Shown here piece after piece: positions 45,458 through 53,836 of a stretch of DNA of 64,000 nucleotides. Position 1 is the stretch's first letter; each line of letters starts with the position of its first letter. Source of the stretch: Fluviispira multicolorata (GTDB lineage Bacteria; Bdellovibrionota_B; Oligoflexia; Silvanigrellales; Silvanigrellaceae); assembly GCF_009208585.1 (NCBI RefSeq), contig NZ_WFLN01000004.1, forward strand, positions 186,001 to 250,000. The letters run 5' to 3'. Below the pieces are notes generated by a model that was not told the DNA's origin, did not search any database, and saw nothing but the letters and a program-made list of their open reading frames with translations. Position numbers and translations under genes: made by a program.

Positions 45458-46267
45458 CTACACTGTTTCGACTAAAGGGTGTTCATTAAAATGATTTTCT
45501 GCTTCCATTTTGGTAAAGAATTTTTCATTGCATACAGAGCAAACATAATTTGACCCATTTCTAATAAATGGCTTTTGTCCTGGGGTTCTAAAATGGACTG
45601 GTTTGTCTTTTTCAGCAGGTTTTTCATAATAAACGGTATCATGATCCATTGGTTCGCCTGTTGCTGGTTCTGTTTCTGGCATTTGTTCAAGTTGCGGGGC
45701 TTGTGCTTTGATTTCTGTCGATTCATTTTCTAATGAGTCAAAACTCTTTTCTGGGGAAGGGGGTGGGCTAGAGTCTTCATCGTCATCCAAGGAATCATTC
45801 ATTTCAGTTGCTTTTTTACTCAAACTTTGATTGTCAGCTTCAGAAACAGAAGTAATCCCTCCTCTTTGACGGGTGCTAAGAAGATTTCGTCTTGTCTTAG
45901 GATCACTGTTTAACATGGAGTAAGCCATGCTGAGCAAATGTTCTGAAAGTATTCTTGGAAACCAACCATTTTCAACGTCACGAATGGTGCATATAGATGT
46001 ATCTTGTTGATTAGCATATGCTTTTCCGCATAAGATGCATTGATAATTGTGTGCAAATGAATTGCTAGAGGCTATGAGGTGTGATTTTATTTTTAAACCA
46101 CCAATGGTAACACATTTCCAAGCGTCTTTTAATTTTTTATAACGTCTGCCACACAGTCCACAAATGTAACAATCCGGACCTTTCAGAACCCTACATACGC
46201 GCTGCATTGTAGGGGAGGAGGATTTGGACTTAGCTCTAAGTAATAATTGGATATTTTCAACAACCAT
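45458..46267 (-). CDS. Zinc-finger protein with a C-terminal C2H2 motif
   Basis: The 269-residue protein ends with YVCSVCNEKFFTKMEAENHF then NEH, a perfect C-x2-C-x12-H-x3-H finger with the central aromatic. Two related CxxC units lie near the N-terminus (YICGLCGRRYKKLKDAWKC and YQCILCGKAYANQQ). Between them is an acidic, Pro/Ser/Glu-rich region. Nucleic-acid binding is likely; the target is unknown. The ATG at 46267 has GGA seven bases upstream. Confidence 0.75.
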   Translation of the reverse strand: MVVENIQLLLRAKSKSSSPTMQRVCRVLKGPDCYICGLCGRRYKKLKDAWKCVTIGGLKIKSHLIASSNSFAHNYQCILCGKAYANQQDTSICTIRDVENGWFPRILSEHLLSMAYSMLNSDPKTRRNLLSTRQRGGITSVSEADNQSLSKKATEMNDSLDDDEDSSPPPSPEKSFDSLENESTEIKAQAPQLEQMPETEPATGEPMDHDTVYYEKPAEKDKPVHFRTPGQKPFIRNGSNYVCSVCNEKFFTKMEAENHFNEHPLVETV

Positions 46268-46419
46268 GCTTAATTCCAATCTACGTACAAAGAGTTGCCC
46301 TCATGTGCACGTCAGATCATATATCGGTGCAATGAATGAAAAGTAAATATTGCGATAAGATATGATTTCAGTTAGGAATACGCGGTACCCTTTGGGGAGT
46401 TAAATAAGGAAATCGATAA

Positions 46420-46701
46420 ATGCCCATACTGACAGTAAAGACTGATAAAAAAAATATTAATATCGAAAAAGGTGCTGCAATTATAGATGTTTGTGAGACA
46501 GAAGAAACAAGCATTCTCTTTGGATGCCGTGATGGCGCATGTGGGGCATGCATGATTCGCGTGCTCGAAAATCCAGAAAATTTAAGTCCAATGGAAGAGC
46601 ATGAGCGCGACTTTCTAGAAACAATGGCAGCACGTGAAGATGAACGTCTTGCTTGCCAATGTAAAGTGCTTGGTAATGTGACAGTTGAGGTTTCTGAGTA
46701 A
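46420..46701 (+). CDS. Plant-type [2Fe-2S] ferredoxin
   Basis: The 93-residue protein has FGCRDGACGACMIRV (Cys-x5-Cys-x2-Cys) and the distal Cys in ERLACQCKV, the four ligands of a 2Fe-2S cluster. AAGGA precedes the ATG. It lies 41 bases before dapF on the same strand. The redox partner is unknown. Confidence 0.9.
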   Translation: MPILTVKTDKKNINIEKGAAIIDVCETEETSILFGCRDGACGACMIRVLENPENLSPMEEHERDFLETMAAREDERLACQCKVLGNVTVEVSE

Positions 46702-46742
46702 ATTTTTGATTCATTTCCGCTCTATTAAATGAAAGGGAAAAT

Positions 46743-47843
46743 GTGCCAAAAATTTTTGATAATATTCAATTTGAAAAATTACACGGAGCATCCAACGATT
46801 TTATTTTTCTTGATTTTATTCAATATTCAAATTTAATTAAGAAGATAAATACTCAGAATAAAGCTCCAATATCATACCCTCAATTTTTTTTAAAAGAATT
46901 TGTGATAAATTTGTGCCACAGAACCCGCGGTGTTGGTGCAGATGGAATTGTTTTTTATAAGTTTGTAGACCCTCAGATAAGAAGTAACAAAACCAATAAT
47001 CAGAAATTAAAAGTTGAAATACTTATCGTAAATTCGGATGGTAGTTTTGCTGCTACTTGCGGGAATGCTCTGCGTTGTTTAGGTCTTATGTTAATGCGCA
47101 GTAGAGTTTGGGATGGTTTAAAAGAATTACAAATTGATCGATTGTCGCCAAAAGAGTTTAGTATAAAAAAGAATGATATTTCAAATGATGAGCAGTTTGT
47201 TTGTGAAATAAACCCATTTGCCACTCTCATATTTGGCCAGTATGTAAAAGACACGGAAAAAGAATTAGCTGTAATAAATGTGGCAATGGGAATTGAAAAA
47301 AAAGTTTTTTTAACACCGCTCGTTGAGAATTCTCTTATTCATTTTGGTAAAGAAGTTGATTTTTTAACTCCTGTTTTTGTTCAATTATCCAATCCTCATT
47401 GGGTTTTTATTTCGCCTCTTTTTAAAAGTTTTACTAAAAAGCAGTTTGAAGAATTTGGTTTATTGGCACAAATTGAATTGAAAAATAAAATATTAGGAAA
47501 TTCTGTTCCTTTAGCAAATATTGGAATGTTGTCTGTTCTTGATATTTCACAAAACTCAAAAGAAAAAATTATTTCCAAAAATGAAAATAATTGGAGTTTA
47601 GCAGTTTTTGAACGAGGGGCTGGGTTCACAGAGTGTTGTGGCTCTGGTGCAACAGCCGCACGTGTAGCACTTGAATATTCTCAACTTATTCCAAAAGAAA
47701 TTGAAGAAGTGTACTTTAAAATGCCGGGCGGAAAAGTCAGTATTTCTAATAGAATTATACAGAATCAAACCCAACGTGTTTTATCTGGTGATGCGCAGTT
47801 CGTTTTTCAAGGATCAGTTTCTTTCACAGCTTTTTCTAAATAA
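46743..47843 (+). CDS. dapF: Diaminopimelate epimerase, enlarged
   Basis: The 366-residue protein has FEKLHGASNDFIFLDF, TRGVGADGIV, NSDGSFAATCGNALRCLG with the first catalytic Cys, and ERGAGFTECCGSGATAARVA with the second. Typical DapF is ~275 residues; the extra length comes from insertions around residues 15-50 and 135-200. It converts LL- to meso-DAP for peptidoglycan and lysine. The start is GTG with AGGG. The end overlaps the convergent gene by 37 bases. Confidence 0.88.
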   Translation: MPKIFDNIQFEKLHGASNDFIFLDFIQYSNLIKKINTQNKAPISYPQFFLKEFVINLCHRTRGVGADGIVFYKFVDPQIRSNKTNNQKLKVEILIVNSDGSFAATCGNALRCLGLMLMRSRVWDGLKELQIDRLSPKEFSIKKNDISNDEQFVCEINPFATLIFGQYVKDTEKELAVINVAMGIEKKVFLTPLVENSLIHFGKEVDFLTPVFVQLSNPHWVFISPLFKSFTKKQFEEFGLLAQIELKNKILGNSVPLANIGMLSVLDISQNSKEKIISKNENNWSLAVFERGAGFTECCGSGATAARVALEYSQLIPKEIEEVYFKMPGGKVSISNRIIQNQTQRVLSGDAQFVFQGSVSFTAFSK

Positions 47844-49000
47844 CTTTTATTTTTAATAGCTTTAAAATTTATATTTACTTCTCTAAATAAGTTAAAAATA
47901 TTTTCTCGTGATTTAGTTTGTATTTCTTGAAGTGGGATTGGTTTTTTGGGTGTTATAGAGATAAAAAAGTATTTTGGATTTTCAATAAACCTGTTAAATT
48001 CTAATAAGCCATGTTCTAAAGGTGTTTTTTCTATGAAAATGAGCATCATATTATTTTGCTTAATAGCTTTTCTTTTTTCTTCATCATATGAAATATTATT
48101 TTCTAGTGATTTTCTCCAAAAATAATTATTAATAAAATTTAAATCTTCTAAAAGAATAAACATATTATTTAATTTATAATTTTCTGAATGAAATATCTCC
48201 TCAATTAAAAAGGATGTGTTGATGTTTAAATGAAGTATCTTATGAATCAAAAGTTTAATTTTTAGTTCGTAATTATTTTCTATAGATTTGTCAAAGTTTA
48301 ATTCTAAATCGGTGTAAATGGTGTCAACTTTATTACCTAATAAATCTTTTAAAGCAGGATTTTTTTTAATATTTTCTTTTAAAGAAATTGCTATGTCTTC
48401 TAAATTTATTTTCATTTTTTTTATGAAAAATTTTAAAGGATATTTTGTTTCATTTAATGGAAACTGATTGATGGTTAAATAGCTTTCCATTAATTTTATT
48501 TTTCCTTTAGATAAGGAAGTTTCAATTTCATAGATTTCTTTATTATATTCTCCTTTTAAACTTAAAATTGATTTATCTAATATACTGTCTATTGTCTCTT
48601 TCGAAATGGGAAATTGTTTATGCGTTCTTTGTAAAGATTCTTTTAAGTTATTTAATGAAAAAAATGTAATACTATTTGTTTCAAAATTCATAGGTAAAAT
48701 ATCAGGTCCATTTTTTATATAATTACTAACGCATAGGCTTTTTATGTAAATATTTAAAAAGTGATATTTTGAATGTATAACAATGTCTTTAATGTAAAAT
48801 GTTTTGTTTATGAAAAAAAAAGGAGAAAGAGAAATGCGACTGAATTCAATCTGTTCAGGGTATGAAGGCCTGTTTTTAAAGTTTTTAATACTTTTATCTA
48901 AACCAATGGATATTTGAATTTGAGCATACAGCATACTAATACAGTATAGGGTGCAAAGTAAGACAAATGCACTCAATATGACTATGGCTCTTTTTCTCAT
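47807..49000 (-). CDS. Membrane-anchored hypothetical protein, AsmA-like character
   Basis: One N-terminal transmembrane segment (KRAIVILSAFVLLCTLYCIS) is followed by ~360 residues of alternating strands (FSRISLSPFFFINKTFYIKD and similar), without a named domain. The composition suggests a periplasmic repeat protein, perhaps AsmA/DUF748-like. The ATG at 49000 has AAGGA upstream, while an ATG at 49054 lacks any ribosome site. The 3' end overlaps dapF. Confidence 0.6.
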   Translation of the reverse strand: MRKRAIVILSAFVLLCTLYCISMLYAQIQISIGLDKSIKNFKNRPSYPEQIEFSRISLSPFFFINKTFYIKDIVIHSKYHFLNIYIKSLCVSNYIKNGPDILPMNFETNSITFFSLNNLKESLQRTHKQFPISKETIDSILDKSILSLKGEYNKEIYEIETSLSKGKIKLMESYLTINQFPLNETKYPLKFFIKKMKINLEDIAISLKENIKKNPALKDLLGNKVDTIYTDLELNFDKSIENNYELKIKLLIHKILHLNINTSFLIEEIFHSENYKLNNMFILLEDLNFINNYFWRKSLENNISYDEEKRKAIKQNNMMLIFIEKTPLEHGLLEFNRFIENPKYFFISITPKKPIPLQEIQTKSRENIFNLFREVNINFKAIKNKSYLEKAVKETDP

Positions 49001-49104
49001 TTCAATGAATTTCCTTAATTTTTTTTGTTTTAAAAATTGAAAATTAAATTGCATATGATATTATAAAGATAATCATACACATTAACTTTGTAAGAGTACA
49101 GTAG

Positions 49105-49710
49105 ATGAATCTTATGTACAAAAAAGTCGTCATGCTCGTTGTGCTATTTATAATTTTAAATATTGGCGCTAAAAACTCTAGTTTTTGGGGAGAAGACAGG
49201 GCAAATGGTTTGTCAAGTTTAAATCCTTCCATCCCCAATGGCGTATATATTTTAAAAAACATAAATATTTGTAAAGTGGGCCATGATCATGGGGAAGAGT
49301 GCAAATATGATAAAATTAATGTGAAAGGCAATGCTAAAATTTCGTTGGCAAAAATTTTAGATGGTCAGTATTGGCTGGTTTTTCAAGGATATTCAAAAAT
49401 AAGATATAAAAATTCAGATATTACTTTTGGTTGTAAGACCGGAATAATTGACACTCACATTTTTTTTAATAATAAGCAGAAAAACGAATTTTCTTTTGAA
49501 AAATCTCAAGAAAACGAAGTTTCTGTTGTTTCAAGTCAAGTGAGGATTTTTGAAAACACCTGTTTATCTGATTCTACATATTTTGTTTGTGACGGAAATT
49601 TTTTAGGAGATTATTCTTACTATCAAATATCAAAGAAACTTTATATTTACCAGTCACGCATGTTAAATGGCTCAAGGGTAAAAATGTACAGTGAGTTTGA
49701 CAAAAGTTAA
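49105..49710 (+). CDS. Secreted hypothetical protein, 201 aa
   Basis: The N-terminus (KKVVMLVVLFIILNIGA) is a signal peptide or anchor. The mature part has six Cys and short strands. No family is recognised. The stop abuts the stop of the convergent OppA-type gene (TTAATTAA). Confidence 0.6.
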   Translation: MNLMYKKVVMLVVLFIILNIGAKNSSFWGEDRANGLSSLNPSIPNGVYILKNINICKVGHDHGEECKYDKINVKGNAKISLAKILDGQYWLVFQGYSKIRYKNSDITFGCKTGIIDTHIFFNNKQKNEFSFEKSQENEVSVVSSQVRIFENTCLSDSTYFVCDGNFLGDYSYYQISKKLYIYQSRMLNGSRVKMYSEFDKS

Positions 49711-51342
49711 TTAACTATTTCCATCATGTGAAACGATATAAAGATCTTTTGTTGGATAATGGTCATTTGGATTATTAAAGGCAGCACCTTGTACGTAATG
49801 TTTTATAAGTCGCATATTTGTCCCAGAATAAATTGGAGACACTGAATAATCTTCAAGTCCAATTTTCATTGCTTCTTTAATGAGAATTTTCCGTTTATCT
49901 AAATTTGTTTCTAAATTGGAAGCGGCGAGCATTTCATCAAACTTTTTATTTTTATGGTTTGTTAAGTTTTGAGCGTTGTTACCTTCAATTAATGAAGCAA
50001 AATTTAACGCATCATCAAAATCAGCTTGCCATAGTCTTAAAGTCAATTGATATTTTTTTTCATGCAATGAATTGATATGTACTTTCCATTCCGAACTCGA
50101 TAACTCTGTTTTAACTCCAAGATTTTTTGCCCACATTGAAGTGATAGCTGTTACATATTTTTTATCTGTTTCATTTGTTTGGTGCTGAATCGAGATTTTA
50201 GCAGGATTATTTCTAGAATAACCAGCTTCAGCGTAGAGCTTTTTAGCTTCAGCAATTCGCTTTTCACTGCTCCACTGTGCCCATTCGGGTTCATACTGTG
50301 AATAATTAGCAATGCCGTAAGGGCTTAAATCATAGAGAGGTTTTTCGCCTTTCTCTAAAATATATTTTGCAAAATCATCGCGATCGACAGACAAAGCAAG
50401 CGCTTTTCTGAGCTTTAAATTGTCAAGAGGAGGTGCTTTGGTATTAAACATTAAATAACTAGTTGATAATGAGGGAGAATGTTTAACTTCTGACTTAAAT
50501 TCTTTTTTTATTTTTGTCACTTGACCAGGAGGGAGGCCATAGGTCCAATCTATTTGACCTGCTTGATATAAGCGCAGGGCAGCTGTTTTATCAGTTACTA
50601 CCCAGTAATTTACATTTTCAATCACTGTATTTTTATTATCCCAGTAGTTTTTATTACGTTCCAATGAGATGTGATCAGATATCTTCCATTCCTTTAAAAT
50701 ATAGGCTCCATTTGAAACCATATTTTTTGCTTGAGTCCATTCAGAACCGTATTTTTCAATGATATCTTGTCTTAATGGAACAAGTTGTGACATTGTGGCT
50801 AAACTTTGAAAATAAGGAGCAGAATATTCTAAAGTAATCTGTAAAGTGTGGTCGTTTATTGCCTTTACGCCCAGAGCTTCAGGCTTTAACACTCCTTGGT
50901 TTACTTTATCTGCATTTTTGACCATAGTTATCATATAAGCCATTGATGCAGCCGTTTTTGGATCACTCAGCCTTCTAAAGCTATAGACAAAGTTGTTTGC
51001 TACAACGGGTTTGCCATCGGACCATTTTGCATTTTTTCTCAAATAAAAAGTGTATACAAGTCCATCTTTACTTATGTCCCAATGGGTTGCAGCTCCTGAT
51101 ACGTATTTCCCTTGGGAGTTATTTACGATGAGAGTTTCATAGAGGTCATCAATAATAAATGTGCTTAAATTATCTGAACTTAAAGACGGATCAAGCGAAG
51201 TTATTTCACTCGAGTTGTCTTTATTTAAGAGCTGTTTCTTGGCGAGTTTAGTGCCTACTGGAATAACCGCAGCAAATATTTCAAAACACATGAAGAGTGA
51301 AATACTTGTAATAAGCGCCTTTTTTAAGTGCTTTTTTTGCAT
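49711..51342 (-). CDS. OppA-type oligopeptide-binding protein, second copy
   Basis: The 543-residue protein has a signal peptide and the same blocks as the 19675-21318 product: ITSLDPSLSSDN, YTFYLRKNAKWSDGKPVVAN, NGAYILKEWKISDHISLERN, and KLYAEAGYSRNNPAKISIQH. It binds peptides in the periplasm. No transporter core genes lie nearby. GGAGG lies seven bases before the ATG. Confidence 0.9.
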   Translation of the reverse strand: MQKKHLKKALITSISLFMCFEIFAAVIPVGTKLAKKQLLNKDNSSEITSLDPSLSSDNLSTFIIDDLYETLIVNNSQGKYVSGAATHWDISKDGLVYTFYLRKNAKWSDGKPVVANNFVYSFRRLSDPKTAASMAYMITMVKNADKVNQGVLKPEALGVKAINDHTLQITLEYSAPYFQSLATMSQLVPLRQDIIEKYGSEWTQAKNMVSNGAYILKEWKISDHISLERNKNYWDNKNTVIENVNYWVVTDKTAALRLYQAGQIDWTYGLPPGQVTKIKKEFKSEVKHSPSLSTSYLMFNTKAPPLDNLKLRKALALSVDRDDFAKYILEKGEKPLYDLSPYGIANYSQYEPEWAQWSSEKRIAEAKKLYAEAGYSRNNPAKISIQHQTNETDKKYVTAITSMWAKNLGVKTELSSSEWKVHINSLHEKKYQLTLRLWQADFDDALNFASLIEGNNAQNLTNHKNKKFDEMLAASNLETNLDKRKILIKEAMKIGLEDYSVSPIYSGTNMRLIKHYVQGAAFNNPNDHYPTKDLYIVSHDGNS

Positions 51343-51418
51343 AAAAAAACCTCCAAAATGGTTTAATGTTTACAAATTAAACTAATGGAAGTGCATTGAA
51401 TGTCAAGATAGTAAAAAT

Positions 51419-52018
51419 TTAATTCTTTGTTATAAAAGACATGAATTCATTGCGTGAGGCAGCAGAGTCTCTAAATTGTCCAAGCATGGTGCTTGTTACC
51501 ATTTTAGCTGATTGTTTGCGTACGCCACGCACACACATACAGCTATGAGTTCCTTCAAAAACAACAGCAACACCCTGAGGGTTTAAATGCTTAGCTATTG
51601 CTTCGGCAACTTGTTGAGTGAGTCGTTCCTGAACTTGGAGGCGTTGAGAAAAAGTATCAACAATGCGTGCGAGTTTAGACAGTCCTACAATTTTTCCTTC
51701 CGAAGGAATATAAGCAACATGGGCTTTACCACTGAAGTTGAGTAAGTGATGTTCACAAGTTGAGGTAAATTCGATGTCTTTTAACAAAATCATTTCATCG
51801 GATTGAGATTCAAATGTGGTTGATAGGATTTCTTCTGGATTAGAGCTGTATCCTTCTGTGAGTTCTAAAAGTGCACGACAAAATCTATCTGGAGTGTCAA
51901 TCAATCCTTCCCTATCAGGGTTTTCTCCAATATATCGTAACAATGTCCGCACAGCATCGGTCGCTTCTTTTGCTGTAATATTATTTGAAGAAATTGCCTT
52001 TTTAAAAAATGGACTCAT
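51419..52018 (-). CDS. folE: GTP cyclohydrolase I
   Basis: The 199-residue enzyme has [39 protein letters not shown] with the zinc-binding Cys and His, and [20 protein letters not shown] with the second zinc Cys. It makes dihydroneopterin triphosphate for folate and pterins. GAGGAG precedes the ATG. It follows the YhbY-type gene on the same strand by ten bases. Confidence 0.95.
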   Translation of the reverse strand: MSPFFKKAISSNNITAKEATDAVRTLLRYIGENPDREGLIDTPDRFCRALLELTEGYSSNPEEILSTTFESQSDEMILLKDIEFTSTCEHHLLNFSGKAHVAYIPSEGKIVGLSKLARIVDTFSQRLQVQERLTQQVAEAIAKHLNPQGVAVVFEGTHSCMCVRGVRKQSAKMVTSTMLGQFRDSAASRNEFMSFITKN

Positions 52019-52028
52019 TGCTAACTCC

Positions 52029-52373
52029 TCATAATCTTTTCAGAGTGATTTTTGCCTCACTGGGATCTTTTTCAAAATATAGAATAAGACTTCTGCCAAT
52101 TCTTCCTATCACATGCGTGTTTTTTGGCAAGATTTGGCTGATTTCATCTTTTTTGCTGTTTTTGCTTTCTGCATCGCTGTTTCCTGGCAATTGCACTTTA
52201 ATGAGCTCATGTTTATCAAGTGCCAATTGAATTTCTTTTAAAACAGTTTCGCTGAGTCCTTGTGTGCCCACTTGGACAACGGGTTTTAAATGGTGAGCTT
52301 TCCCTTTGAGTTTTGCCTTTTGCTCACTTGAAAGAGTGTCACAGAATTTATGTGCTTTTGGTTCTTTTGCCAT
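52029..52373 (-). CDS. YhbY/CRM-domain RNA-binding protein
   Basis: The 114-residue protein has a CRM domain: [20 protein letters not shown] then [10 protein letters not shown] and [10 protein letters not shown], ending [13 protein letters not shown]. YhbY associates with pre-50S ribosomes. GGGAG precedes the ATG. The last 25 codons are usual for the family. Confidence 0.88.
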   Translation of the reverse strand: MAKEPKAHKFCDTLSSEQKAKLKGKAHHLKPVVQVGTQGLSETVLKEIQLALDKHELIKVQLPGNSDAESKNSKKDEISQILPKNTHVIGRIGRSLILYFEKDPSEAKITLKRL

Positions 52374-52470
52374 GCTAAATCGCTCCCTTCTAGAACGTTA
52401 AAAACGCAGCTTGCCCCAAAACTTTCCGAAATGCCATACTTTTTGCAGCTCATAAATGTTACAAAATACC

Positions 52471-52497
52471 TTAATTTCTAAAATTAAGTGACGATAA
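52471..52497 (+). promoter_or_regulatory. Sigma-28-like promoter candidate for the chemotaxis operon
   Basis: TTAA (52471-52474), 15 bases, then GACGATAA (52490-52497) differ by one base each from the flagellar sigma consensus TAAA-N15-GCCGATAA. It lies 25 bases before the cheY start. Chance matches are possible. Confidence 0.35.
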
Positions 52498-52522
52498 CGA
52501 CTCTGCAACAGGGAGGATGGCA

Positions 52523-52891
52523 ATGGCCAAGAAAATACTCATCGTGGATGATTCTCGTACGATTCGTCAGCAGGTGGGTTTCACCTTGACTAAGGAAGGT
52601 TTTGAGGTTGTCGAAGCCGAAGATGGTCAAGATGGAATCAACAAACTGCAAAGTTCTGGTGAGATCAGCATGATCATTTCCGACGTAAACATGCCAAATA
52701 TGGGTGGTCTTGAAATGGTTGAAGCCATTCGCCAAATTGAGCAATTTAAATTCTTGCCAATCATTATGCTTACAACAGAAAGCAGTGGTGACAAGGTTGA
52801 AAGAGCTAAAAAAGCAGGTGCAAGTGGTTGGTTGGTGAAACCTTTTAATCCAGAGCAACTTGTTGGTGCTGTTAAGAAATTAGCACGCTGA
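52523..52891 (+). CDS. cheY: Chemotaxis response regulator CheY
   Basis: The 122-residue single receiver domain has ILIVDDSRTIRQQV, IISDVNMPNMGG with phospho-acceptor Asp54, TTESS and WLVKPFN with the conserved Lys. It carries the phosphate signal from CheA to the flagellar motor. GGGAGG lies six bases before this ATG; the ATG at 52517 touches the Shine-Dalgarno and is unlikely. Confidence 0.92.
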   Translation: MAKKILIVDDSRTIRQQVGFTLTKEGFEVVEAEDGQDGINKLQSSGEISMIISDVNMPNMGGLEMVEAIRQIEQFKFLPIIMLTTESSGDKVERAKKAGASGWLVKPFNPEQLVGAVKKLAR

Positions 52892-52906
52892 TGAAAGGAT
52901 ATCAAT

Positions 52907-53470
52907 ATGTCTAATAAACCAGGGGGAGCAAAGGGAGGTAAAGGAGCTAAGCTCGATGATCTTTATAAATTAAAGCATGACAATTCTGGTGTGAGAAAAA
53001 GAATTGCTCCAACAATTGAGACATATAAATTAATTGGATTTAAATTAAATGAAGAAGAGTTTGTTATTGAAATAGAAAGAGTCAAGGAAATAGTTCGTGT
53101 TCCTTTAGTGACTCGTGTTTCAAAAGCTCCTCACTTTGTCGAGGGAGTTGCAAACTTACGTGGTGATATATTACAAATTGTAAATTTTCATAAAATAATG
53201 GGTCTTGAAAATCCAATCATATCTGAAAAAAGCAGAATAATTGTTTTAGATGATAAAAATGTATTAGCTGCAATTATTGTTGATGGAGTGAGTGAAGTTA
53301 TAGAAGTTGAAAAAGAAGCAGTTCAACAAACTCCAGATATTGTTGCAGGTGAAAGATCAAAGTTTTTAAAAGGAATTATTAAACCACACAAACATAGAAA
53401 TATTCTTTGGCTTGATTGTGGAGCAATTTATTCAGAGTTTAGTGCACAAAATCAAAAATCAACTGCTTAG
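52907..53470 (+). CDS. cheW: Chemotaxis coupling protein CheW
   Basis: The 187-residue protein has a Gly/Lys-rich N-terminal tail (~40 residues) and a CheW domain: YKLIGFKLNEEEFVIEIERV, FVEGVANLRGDILQIVNF, and ILWLDCGAIYS. It links receptors to CheA. It starts 15 bases after cheY. The N-terminal extension is unusual. Confidence 0.92.
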   Translation: MSNKPGGAKGGKGAKLDDLYKLKHDNSGVRKRIAPTIETYKLIGFKLNEEEFVIEIERVKEIVRVPLVTRVSKAPHFVEGVANLRGDILQIVNFHKIMGLENPIISEKSRIIVLDDKNVLAAIIVDGVSEVIEVEKEAVQQTPDIVAGERSKFLKGIIKPHKHRNILWLDCGAIYSEFSAQNQKSTA

Positions 53471-53483
53471 TATAGAGGTTTTT

Positions 53484-53795
53484 ATGTCTTCATTAGTTGC
53501 TTATGCAAATAGAACTTTTACTTTTACAGGTAAACTCACTATTTACAAAGTTTCTGAATTAAAAAATAAAATAATTGAAGGCTATAATAGCGAAGCAACT
53601 AAAAGCGGTGATTTTTTTATAGATATGTCTGCAGTAGAAGCAGTAGATGCTGCTGTATTACAATTACTTGTTGCTTTAAAAAATACTATAAAAGGGAGTC
53701 AAGGAAACTTAAAAATTAAATCAAGTGCGCAAACATTTGATTCCTTGCTCGATTTATTTGGAATACCAGCTGATACATTTCCGAAAGGAAAGTAA
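53484..53795 (+). CDS. STAS-domain protein in the chemotaxis operon
   Basis: The 103-residue protein is a single STAS domain: FTFTGKLTIYKVSELKNKII, FFIDMSAVEAVDAAVLQLLV, and GNLKIKSSAQTFDSLLDLFG. Such proteins resemble anti-sigma-factor antagonists, but the usual phosphorylatable Ser position is Ala/Val here (EAVDAAVLQ). GAGG lies five bases before the ATG. It lies between cheW and cheA. Confidence 0.88.
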   Translation: MSSLVAYANRTFTFTGKLTIYKVSELKNKIIEGYNSEATKSGDFFIDMSAVEAVDAAVLQLLVALKNTIKGSQGNLKIKSSAQTFDSLLDLFGIPADTFPKGK

Positions 53796-53836
53796 ATGGA
53801 TTCTTTATTGTTATCTCAGTGAAGAGGTGGTAAGTC

